In this document: one piece after another, positions 1 to 5,496 of the stretch
Position numbering within the stretch: position 1 is the stretch's first letter
Layout: each line of letters starts with the position of its first letter
Assembly: GCA_903919625.1 (NCBI GenBank)
Contig: CAIXIZ010000375.1
Coordinates: 1-6,735 of the forward strand
Reading direction: 5' to 3'
Source: an uncultured Verrucomicrobiota bacterium
GTDB lineage: Bacteria > Verrucomicrobiota > Verrucomicrobiia > Opitutales > Opitutaceae
Length of the DNA: 6,735 nucleotides
The notes under the pieces: generated by a model
Database searches by the model: none
What the model saw: the letters and a program-made list of their open reading frames with translations, nothing else
What the model was told of the DNA's origin: nothing
Program-made: the position numbers and the translations under genes

Positions 1-372
1 GTGAAAAATTTCCCGGGCTGCACCTACTGTCAGCCCCAGGTCGCCAGCATCGGTCTCACCGAGCAAGCGGCCAAGGAAAAGAAACTCGATTACCAGGTGG
101 GCAAATTCCCCTTCACCGCGTCCGGCAAGGCCGTGGCCTCGGCTGAGAGCGAGGGCTTTGTGAAGGTGATTGCCGACACCAAAACCGGCGAAATCTATGG
201 CGCCCACATCATTGGGAGCGAAGCGACGGAACTGATCGCCGAATACGGACTGGCAATGGAGTTGGAGGCGACGGTGGAGGAAATCCACCAAACCATCCAT
301 GTGCACCCGACCCTGAGTGAAGCCGTGATGGAGGCCGCGGCCGCCTCGCTGGGCGAGGCGATCCATATCTGA
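1..372 (+). CDS. lpdA: Dihydrolipoyl dehydrogenase, C-terminal part (5' end outside window)
   Basis: This is the E3 flavoenzyme shared by 2-oxoacid dehydrogenase complexes. It reoxidises dihydrolipoamide with NAD+ in the cytoplasm. Only the last 123 codons are present; the GTG at base 1 is an internal valine, not a start. The segment matches the dimerisation domain of the pyridine nucleotide-disulphide oxidoreductase family. It opens with the typical PQVASIGLTE stretch (local residues 12-21), continues with FPFTASGKA and GAHIIGSEATELIAE, and ends with HVHPTLSEAV. His102 and Glu107 of HPTLSE correspond to the conserved His-Glu pair that serves as acid-base catalyst at the partner subunit's disulphide. 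The FAD- and NAD-binding domains and the redox CxxxxC lie off the left edge. The gene ends in TGA at 370-372. Mercuric or glutathione reductases share this fold, but the IHVHPTLSE and ASGKA wording favours LpdA. Confidence 0.93.
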   Translation: MKNFPGCTYCQPQVASIGLTEQAAKEKKLDYQVGKFPFTASGKAVASAESEGFVKVIADTKTGEIYGAHIIGSEATELIAEYGLAMELEATVEEIHQTIHVHPTLSEAVMEAAAASLGEAIHI

Positions 373-381
373 GCGGTCCCG

Positions 382-407
382 CGCTCCCGCGGCGGGCCAC
401 GGGAGTG
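382..407 (+). terminator. Weak candidate terminator hairpin after lpdA
   Basis: Ten bases after the lpdA stop, CTCCCG (384-389) and CGGGAG (400-405) form a perfect 6-bp stem. One G-U and one C-G pair extend it to 8 bp, around a 10-base loop. No T-run follows, so this is not a classical intrinsic terminator; its position is the main argument. Confidence 0.25.
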
Positions 408-470
408 AAATGTAGCTCTCGCGTGAGCGCAGGGAGTTCGTGCCTTTTCATGGCCAACGGGCCGGCTGCC

Positions 471-519
471 GTCACGCCGCCGCAAAGTCCACCGCCACGA
501 CTTCGTGGTCGCGGATGGA
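471..519. repeat. Conserved upstream box, copy 1 (second copy at 3408-3455)
   Basis: This block ends in TGGTCGCGGATGGA and lies about 115-160 bases before the glycosyltransferase start. A closely similar block with one base fewer lies about 100-150 bases before the dead paralogue, while the sequence between box and gene is much less alike. Read on the minus strand, both copies spell SIRDHEVxxVDF, with three synonymous third-base changes. Read on the plus strand, they spell K[VI]HRxD[FL][VM]VADG. The sequence does not decide between a regulatory site, a dispersed repeat and an old coding remnant. Copy 1 contains the inverted repeat CCACGA-CT-TCGTGG, which copy 2 does not keep in the same place. 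Confidence 0.5.
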
Positions 520-632
520 TGGCATGTGACTTCGAGCCAGACGCCGTCGCGGCGGAACTCGGTGCGATCGGCGCAATCGCCTTGCCCTCTCCTCGGTTTC
601 ACTGTCTGCCTTGATCGCCAGAGTTCCGCCCC

Positions 633-3149
633 ATGTCTGTCCTCGCCCCGTCATCAGCATCCGCAAACGCCCCCGCCATGAATCCACCGCGTTGGTGGCG
701 GCGCGAAAGCGCTTTTGCCGCGCTGTTGGTGCTGGCCGCCTTTGCCGTTTATCTGCCCGTGTGGCGGGCGGGCTTTGTGTGGGACGACGAGGACAACATC
801 ATCAACAACATGGTGCTGCGCTCCCTCGACGGCCTGCGGCGCATCTGGCTGGAGTTTGGCGTGACAGCGCAATACTATCCGCTCACGCACACAAGCTTTT
901 GGCTGGAGTATCAGCTCTGGGGCCTGCACCCGTTTGGCTACCATCTGGTCAACGTGCTGCTGCATGCATGCAATGCGCTTTTGTTTTGGCGCGTCCTGCG
1001 TGCGCTCGGCGTGCCGGGGGCGAGGCTCGCTGCCAGCATCTTCCTGCTGCATCCGGTGGGGGTCGAGTCCGTGGCATGGGTGACTGAGCGCAAGAACACC
1101 CTCGCCGCTGTGTTCTACCTTGGCTCGCTGCTGGCCGCCGTGCGTTTCTGGCGGCTGGGTGAGGCTGGCCCGGTGGACACACCGGCCGCCGACGGGAGGC
1201 ATGGGCCGCAGAAGTATTACTGGCTGACCCTCGCGCTGTATGTCTGCGCCCTGTGGAGCAAGACCGCCACAGTGCCGCTGCCCGCGGTCCTCCTCCTGCT
1301 TATCTGGTGGAAACACGGCCGGCTCGCCTGGCGCGTCCTCTGGCCGATGCTGCCCTTTTTCATGGCTGGCCTCGCCCTCGGGCTGATCACGATGGGGATG
1401 GAACGATATTACGTCGGCACGATCAATACCCGATGGGATTTTTCGCCGGCGCAACATGTCCTCATCGCCGGCCGGGCGCTATGGTTTTACCTCGGCAAGC
1501 TGCTCTGGCCACACCCGCTGATCGTCGTCTATCCGCGCTGGACCATCGACCCTGCGAGCCTGCGACAATGGCTCGCGCCACTCGCCGCCGCGGCCGGGCT
1601 GTTCGCCCTATGGCGTGCCCGCCACGGCCGCGCCCGCCCGGCCTTCGTCGCCGCCGTCTATTTCGTGCTGCTGCTTTTCCCCGTCCTGGGATTTTTCAAT
1701 GTCTACTACTTCCAACACGCTTTTGTCAGCGACCACTTTCAATACTTCGCCGCACTTGGACCGCTGGCGCTCGTGGCCGCTGGTCTCACCAGGGGCTTTC
1801 GGTTCCTTTGTAAAAAAACGTCCCGGCTACCGGTCGCGCTGGCCGGCGCGCTGCTGCTGACACTCGGCACGCTCACCTGGCAGCAAACGGCCGCCTATGC
1901 CGATGACGAAACGCTGTGGCGGGCGACCATCGTCCGCAATCCCCAGTGCTGGGTGGCTTACAACAACCTGGGGAAAATTCTCACGGATCGGAAGCAGATC
2001 ACCGAGGCCGCCTGGTGTTTCCAGAAGGCGATCGAGGCCAATCCCAAACACTGGATGGCCTACAACAACCTGGGAAAAATTTTCGCGGATCGGAAGCAGA
2101 TCACCGAGGCCATCCGGTGTTTCCAGAAGGCGATCGAGGCCAATCCCGACGACGCCGTCGGCCACTTTAACCTCGCCGTAGTTCTGCTCCTCCAAAACCA
2201 GACTGACGCCGCCTTGGACCAGACCCGGCGCGCCCTCATGATCCGGGCCAACTATCCAGATGCGATCGTCAACCTTGGCAACATTCTCTTCAAACAAAAC
2301 CGTGTCGACGAGGCCATCGTCCAATATCGTCTGGGGCTTTCCTTGCAGCCAGACTCCGCCGACGCCCACTACAATCTCGGGAACGCCCTCGTCCGGCAAG
2401 GCCGGGCGGCCGAAGCCATCACCCAATTCGCCGAGGCGATCCGATTGTTCCCGGACAACGCCACCTTTCAATGCGCGCTGGCCTCATCGCTGACCGAGCA
2501 GGGCGAGACCGACGCGGCGCTCCCCCACTATGAGACCGCGCTGGCCCTTGAGCCCGACAACGCCGACGCACACTACAATCTAGGCGGCGCACTGCTCACC
2601 AAAGGCCCCGGTGGCCTTGCGGTCGCCAGCGCCCACTTCCAGCGCGCCATCGAGCTGCGTCCGGACGACGACGGAGCAAATGCCAGCCTGGGCGACTGCT
2701 TTTATCTCGCAGGCCGAACCGACAAGGCCGTCGCACAATGGGAAAAAGCGCTCGCCCTCAATCCCCGACGCATGTCCACATCAGCCAATCTCGCATGGGT
2801 GCTCGCAACTTCCCAGGAGATACCCTCTCGCAATGGCTTCAAGGCCGTCGGCCTTGCTGAACAGGCCATCAGGGTAGGCGGTGGGACCAACCCGATAATG
2901 CTGCGCGCCCTGGCCGCCGCCTACGCCGAGGCCAGCCGATTTCCCGAGGCAGTCGCCAGCGCCCGGCAGGCCGCGCAGCTGGCGCTTGCGGAAGGCAACA
3001 CCGCGCTCGTCGCTGAGCTTCAGGAGCAGCTCCGGCTCTATCAAGCCGGTCAGCCATTTCGCGATACCTCATCCAACGCCACCATAACGATTGATGTCAG
3101 GCTTCGGCGCTACCAAGCCGGCCAGCCTTACCATGATCCTGGCCCGTGA
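633..3149 (+). CDS. Polytopic GT-C glycosyltransferase with C-terminal TPR array (TMTC/GT39-like)
   Basis: This 838-residue inner-membrane protein has two halves. Residues 27-425 hold about eleven hydrophobic segments. An acidic WDDEDN motif (50-55) follows the first of them, in the position of the catalytic/metal-site Asp of GT-C enzymes. The signatures HPVGVESVAWVTERKNTLA (140-158) and SDHFQYFA (375-382) are typical of bacterial TMTC-like proteins. Residues 440 to about 795 are TPRs, including YNNLGKI, HYNLGNAL and ANLAWVLA units. The family is thought to move sugars from polyprenyl-phosphate carriers onto proteins or glycans; the substrate here is unknown. The first two TPRs are near-identical, and a 24-residue tail unit is repeated at the C-terminus. 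ATG at 633 is used, but no clear Shine-Dalgarno precedes it; ATG at 678 (Met16) is an alternative. The gene appears to stand alone. A decayed paralogue lies downstream. Confidence 0.9.
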   Translation: MSVLAPSSASANAPAMNPPRWWRRESAFAALLVLAAFAVYLPVWRAGFVWDDEDNIINNMVLRSLDGLRRIWLEFGVTAQYYPLTHTSFWLEYQLWGLHPFGYHLVNVLLHACNALLFWRVLRALGVPGARLAASIFLLHPVGVESVAWVTERKNTLAAVFYLGSLLAAVRFWRLGEAGPVDTPAADGRHGPQKYYWLTLALYVCALWSKTATVPLPAVLLLLIWWKHGRLAWRVLWPMLPFFMAGLALGLITMGMERYYVGTINTRWDFSPAQHVLIAGRALWFYLGKLLWPHPLIVVYPRWTIDPASLRQWLAPLAAAAGLFALWRARHGRARPAFVAAVYFVLLLFPVLGFFNVYYFQHAFVSDHFQYFAALGPLALVAAGLTRGFRFLCKKTSRLPVALAGALLLTLGTLTWQQTAAYADDETLWRATIVRNPQCWVAYNNLGKILTDRKQITEAAWCFQKAIEANPKHWMAYNNLGKIFADRKQITEAIRCFQKAIEANPDDAVGHFNLAVVLLLQNQTDAALDQTRRALMIRANYPDAIVNLGNILFKQNRVDEAIVQYRLGLSLQPDSADAHYNLGNALVRQGRAAEAITQFAEAIRLFPDNATFQCALASSLTEQGETDAALPHYETALALEPDNADAHYNLGGALLTKGPGGLAVASAHFQRAIELRPDDDGANASLGDCFYLAGRTDKAVAQWEKALALNPRRMSTSANLAWVLATSQEIPSRNGFKAVGLAEQAIRVGGGTNPIMLRALAAAYAEASRFPEAVASARQAAQLALAEGNTALVAELQEQLRLYQAGQPFRDTSSNATITIDVRLRRYQAGQPYHDPGP
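1950..2153 (+). repeat. Near-identical tandem 102-bp TPR repeat
   Basis: Two adjacent 102-base units (1950-2051 and 2052-2153) encode residues 440-473 and 474-507. By my count 11 of 102 bases differ. Blocks such as TRKQ-type GATCGGAAGCAGATCACC and the AFQKAIEANP-equivalent CFQKAIEANP codons are identical at the DNA level. The period equals exactly one 34-residue TPR. The other TPRs of the same protein are far more diverged, so this pair looks like a recent duplication or gene conversion. Confidence 0.9.
3030..3137 (+). repeat. Repeated C-terminal tail motif, 72-bp period
   Basis: LRLYQAGQPFRD (residues 800-811, bases 3030-3065) recurs as LRRYQAGQPYHD (residues 824-835, bases 3102-3137). The offset is 72 bases, or 24 codons, with a serine/threonine-rich linker between. 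The gene ends three codons after the second copy. The likely cause is an in-frame duplication of the natural C-terminus. Confidence 0.75.
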
Positions 3150-3261
3150 GCCGGCTCATTGTTCCGCGCATGGCTTCGGGAATGCTGCGGCAAGCGTCGT
3201 GTCGGATCGGTTTCCTTAAGCATCGACCTATTCACATTTCATTCGCGATGGGTCCGATACC

Positions 3262-3277
3262 CCGAAGCTTGCTTCGG
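3262..3277. repeat. Perfect hairpin with CTTG loop
   Basis: CCGAAG and CTTCGG (3262-3267, 3272-3277) form a perfect 6-bp stem closed by G-C around CTTG, a known extra-stable tetraloop as RNA. It sits about 110 bases after the glycosyltransferase stop. No T-run follows. It could be a dispersed REP-like element or a rho-independent-like structure; single-copy presence in this window cannot tell. Confidence 0.4.
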
Positions 3278-3347
3278 CTTGGTTGAGATTGAGGGTTTGG
3301 CAGGGAAGTCCACGGGGGATCAAATAGGGAGGATTGCTTTGCAAATG

Positions 3348-3365
3348 CCCGGGGGCTTGCCCGGG
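3348..3365 (+). terminator. GC-rich hairpin, possible terminator of the glycosyltransferase gene
   Basis: CCCGGG (3348-3353) pairs with CCCGGG (3360-3365) across a 6-base GGCTTG loop, followed by GAATCTTTA. The tail is only weakly T-rich, and the structure lies about 200 bases after the stop. It could terminate transcription, but it could equally be a repeat or chance GC palindromes. Confidence 0.25.
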
Positions 3366-3407
3366 GAATCTTTACTGCCGGCTACCTGGCTTGGCAGGGT
3401 GGCCGAG

Positions 3408-3455
3408 ATCACGCCGCTAAAAATCCACCGACTGGACCTCATGGTCGCGGATGGA
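3408..3455. repeat. Conserved upstream box, copy 2
   Basis: This is the second copy of the block at 471-519, in the same orientation and at a similar distance from its glycosyltransferase (pseudo)gene. It lacks one base near its left end relative to copy 1. It contains GACC-TCAT-GGTC, a 4-bp inverted repeat. Confidence 0.5.
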
Positions 3456-3556
3456 CGACCCAGCGGCCAGCGCCAACCAGCTTCGGCCGTCCGGACCAAT
3501 TGCATTGCTCCTTGCCGGTTTGGCGGTTCACGTCTTACGCTTGGACGCTCCTGCCC

Positions 3557-4219
3557 ATGGCCATACTCATGCTGTCAACGCCACCTGCGAAGGGTACCGC
3601 GCATCGCATTCAGCCGTCGTGGTGGCGGAGCGATGGGGTTTATTCTGCATTGCTGATGCTGGCGGCTTTTATCGTCTATCTGCCGGTCTGGCGCGCTGGG
3701 TTTGTCTGAGATGATGCAGGCAGCGTCGTGGACAGCATTGCGTTGCGCTCAGTCGACGGCCTGCGTCATATCTGGTTGGATCCAGGTGTAACCCAGCAGT
3801 ATTATCCGCTGACTCACACCATCTTTTGGCTGGAGTATCCCCTCCGGGGTCTGCACCCGCTCGGTTACCATTTGGTCAACATGGTGCTGCATGGGATCAC
3901 CTGACGGTAAACTTTCGCATATCGGGCCATCGCACAATGGAAAATGGCACTCATGCTGAATCCCCGCCGGCAGGTTGCCCAGGCGAATCTCGCTTGGGTT
4001 CTCGCCACGGCCCGGAAGTCGGGTTTGCGCGGCGGGGTCCGGGCCGTTGCGTTGGCTGGAGAGGCTGTCCAGAATAGTGGCAGTATCAATTCCACCCTTC
4101 TTCGGGTTTTAGCCGCCGGGTATGCCGAAACCGGCCGTTTTTCTGATGCAGCAGCCACCGCCAGGTTGGCGGCCCAGTTCGCGCAGGCCAAGGGTAACAC
4201 TGCAACCGCCGCCGCCCAG
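3557..4219 (+). pseudogene. Decayed, internally deleted paralogue of the TPR glycosyltransferase
   Basis: From ATG 3557 (or 3569) the frame encodes WWRSDGVYSALLMLAAFIVY and then LPVWRAGFV, aligned with residues 21-49 of the intact gene at 633-3149. The next codon, TGG for Trp50 there, is TGA here (3707-3709). The same frame then continues in alignment through QQYYPLTHTIFWLEYPL and LHPLGYHLVNMVLH to 3892, equivalent to residue 111. TGA (3902) and TAA (3908) follow. The alignment then resumes in the same frame at about 3926 with AIAQWKMALMLNPRR, equivalent to residue 699 onward, and runs through ANLAWVLATA and GRFSDAAATARLAAQFAQAKGN-type sequence. About 587 codons are therefore missing: most membrane segments and TPRs. 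Similarity stops near 4219, before the expected C-terminus. With a premature stop, a large deletion and a cut 3' end, it cannot make a working enzyme. Third-base divergence from the intact copy is substantial, so the duplication is not recent. Confidence 0.88.
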
Positions 4220-4445
4220 TCATGGGCCGTCCGACTTGGAACGGGCGAAGTAATCGAGCCAGAAAGCCATCTCGAACTTGCCTGGATCGTCGTCTACTGG
4301 CACGAGCTGCGCCCAGGCGGGTGCTGGCCGTCTTGGGATTGGCGGCAAGGGCCGAATCCAGCGGCAATTCTCCCAGGGTGACCGCAGCACCGGCCACTAC
4401 CGGGGATTTGACAAACTCACCGCGGGACGGATGGGCGGGTTTCAG
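4220..4445 (-). pseudogene. Broken 5' fragment of a Tat-exported protein gene (possibly glycoside hydrolase-like)
   Basis: On the minus strand, CTG at 4445-4443 opens a frame reading LKPAHPSRGEFVKSPVV and then AGAAVTLGELPLDSALAANP. This looks like a Tat leader (SRRxFVK, then a hydrophobic stretch, then AxA) in which the second Arg is now Gly, one base away (CGT to GGT). CTG overlaps the ribokinase TGA as CTGA; an ancestral ATGA would be the classic coupled start. Near 4316-4337 the frame shifts, and WAQLVPVDDDPGKFEMAFW then LDYFARSKSDGP follows (4318-4223) up to TGA at 4222-4220. The second part is strongly protein-like. It reminds me of the mature N-terminus of secreted fucosidase/galactosidase-like proteins in Verrucomicrobia, but that is from memory. 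Lost start, altered Tat motif, frameshift and truncation all point to a dead gene that once followed ribokinase in an operon. Confidence 0.6.
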
Positions 4446-5392
4446 GGGCGCTTGCGGAGCAGGCGGGAAATTTCCTTTGGGTGCGGCATCGCGGGCGCGG
4501 CGCCCCGCCGGGTGACGGACAAGGCGGCGACCGCGTTTCCAAAGCGGGCGGCGGCCAGCCGGTCGCCGACAAATTTCACCAGCCCCGCCGCAAAGCCCCC
4601 GACAAACGCATCACCTGCCCCCGTGGTGTCCACGGCCTGCACCCGATACGCGGCAATGCGGGCATGGCCATCCGCTTGGGAAACGAAGCAGCCCTTGCCA
4701 CCGAGGGTGACAATGACGGTCGGCACGCCAAAGGTCCGGCAGAGCGTGTGCAATCCGGCCGGCCGGAGGGCATGAAGTTTTTCGACCGTGAAATTCTTGC
4801 GGCCGGTCCCGGCCAGAAGGTTCACGACGGCGGCGAACTCGGTCTCGTTGGGAATGAACACATCGGTCAGGCGGAGGAGGGCAGGATTGAAGTCGGCACG
4901 CATGGGCGCCGGGTTGAGCACGGTCACGGCTCCGGCCCGGCGGGCGGAGCGGAATACCTGGGCGTTGAGCTCCGGGGTGGTCTCGTTTTGGCACACCACG
5001 ACCTCGGCATTGCGGAAAGGCTTGGCACCGAGATCGGCCGGCCGAAGCGAGGCGCCGGCGCCCAGTGCGACGACAATTTGGTTCTGGCCCGCGGCGTTGA
5101 CGATCACCGCGGCGGCGGCGGTGGCACGGCCAGGCTTGGCGACAAGTTTGGCCGGCAATTTTTCGGCCCGGCAAAATTTCCGCGCCTCCTGGGCAAAGGC
5201 ATCCTGCCCGACCGCGCCGACAAATCGCGTCGGCACGCCCGCGCGGTGGGCCGCAACGGCCTGATTGAAACCCTTGCCCCCGGCCGCGGTGGTGAAACGG
5301 CCGATCCGCGACTCGCCGGGCTGCGGAAAATGATCACAGCGAAAGGAAAGGTCCTGCACATAGGTGCCGATGACAACGATGCGGGGGTGCAT
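4442..5392 (-). CDS. rbsK: PfkB-family sugar kinase, ribokinase-like
   Basis: A cytoplasmic ATP-dependent kinase of about 316 residues, the usual size for ribokinase, which phosphorylates ribose or a related sugar. Counting from the longer possible start (5413), it shows GGKGFNQA at 45-52 (PfkB signature 1, usually GGKGANQ), NPAP at 167-170, PNETEF at 188-193, TLGGKG at 236-241 and DTTGAGDAF at 262-270. The last is PfkB signature 2, with Asp268 as the likely catalytic base and GAG as the anion hole. I prefer ATG at 5392. It gives the family-typical beginning MHPRIVVIGTYVQDL, and AAGG (5401-5404) sits 8 bases upstream; ATG at 5413 would add seven residues without a visible ribosome site. The stop overlaps the start of the dead gene at 4220-4445, so the two were probably cotranscribed. 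Substrate specificity is not certain; another PfkB sugar kinase remains possible. Confidence 0.9.
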   Translation of the reverse strand: MHPRIVVIGTYVQDLSFRCDHFPQPGESRIGRFTTAAGGKGFNQAVAAHRAGVPTRFVGAVGQDAFAQEARKFCRAEKLPAKLVAKPGRATAAAAVIVNAAGQNQIVVALGAGASLRPADLGAKPFRNAEVVVCQNETTPELNAQVFRSARRAGAVTVLNPAPMRADFNPALLRLTDVFIPNETEFAAVVNLLAGTGRKNFTVEKLHALRPAGLHTLCRTFGVPTVIVTLGGKGCFVSQADGHARIAAYRVQAVDTTGAGDAFVGGFAAGLVKFVGDRLAAARFGNAVAALSVTRRGAAPAMPHPKEISRLLRKRP

Positions 5393-5400
5393 GGGGGCAG

Positions 5401-5408
5401 CCTTGCCT
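5401..5408 (-). promoter_or_regulatory. Ribosome binding site supporting the 5392 start
   Basis: On the minus strand AGGCAAGG lies 8 bases before the ATG at 5392-5390. It lies inside the reading frame of the alternative upstream ATG (5413), which has no purine-rich site of its own. It therefore favours the shorter ribokinase. Confidence 0.45.
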
Positions 5409-5496
5409 GGCATCCGGCCGGGGGCAAGTTTCCGGTTGTCCGGATCTGCCTGTCTTTCGGATTGCGGCCTGGCAGATTTTGGCCACGATTGTGAAC
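5409..5496. promoter_or_regulatory. Divergent intergenic region between ribokinase and thioredoxin genes
   Basis: The two genes are transcribed away from each other, so their promoters should lie here or just inside the 5' ends. I could not find a convincing -35/-10 pair on either strand. The best plus-strand candidate, TTGCGG with 17 bases to ACGATT (5462-5490), has a poor -10 and would leave almost no leader. The small CCGG palindromes look like ordinary GC-rich sequence. Confidence 0.3.

Larger units (their letters stand above)
3150..3556. other. Gene-poor spacer of about 400 bases
   Basis: No convincing gene is visible. A plus-strand frame stays open from 3159 to 3656, but it matches no family I recognise and runs into the start of the downstream pseudogene in a different frame. 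The spacer holds the palindrome TGAGCCGGCTCA, which overlaps the preceding stop codon (3147-3158). It also holds two hairpins, at 3262-3277 and 3348-3365, and the second copy of the upstream box at 3408-3455. The hairpins may belong to a dispersed palindromic repeat or act as terminators. Confidence 0.5.

Noticed and set aside
654..1457. Minus-strand open frame of 267 codons opposite the glycosyltransferase N-terminus
   Set aside because: It is antisense to an evident membrane-protein coding frame, and its composition (rich in Gln, His, Pro, Arg) is typical of a GC-rich shadow.
3147..3158. Perfect palindrome TGAGCCGGCTCA at the glycosyltransferase stop as an operator
   Set aside because: It has no loop, overlaps a stop codon, lies downstream of the gene and is not repeated elsewhere in the window. 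A 12-base GC-rich palindrome can occur by chance.
3159..3656. Plus-strand open frame of 165 codons in the spacer as a new small gene
   Set aside because: It runs over the start of the decayed glycosyltransferase copy in a different frame, starts at TTG without a ribosome site and resembles no family I know. It may contain the conserved box, but not a supportable gene.
3707..3709. TGA at the conserved Trp50 position read as tryptophan (alternative code) or as a readthrough site
   Set aside because: lpdA, the intact glycosyltransferase and ribokinase all end in TGA, and the intact paralogue uses TGG at this position. The same copy also has a TAA and a large deletion, so decay explains it.
3944..4381. 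Plus-strand open frame of 145 codons as an independent TPR protein
   Set aside because: Its first two thirds are the C-terminal remnant of the decayed glycosyltransferase, and its last third reads antisense through the exported-protein fragment. The ATG is an internal Met.
4481..5494. Long plus-strand open frame of 337 codons opposite ribokinase
   Set aside because: It is the antisense of a clear PfkB gene with all signatures on the minus strand. In GC-rich DNA such shadow frames stay open by chance, and its translation shows no recognisable domain.
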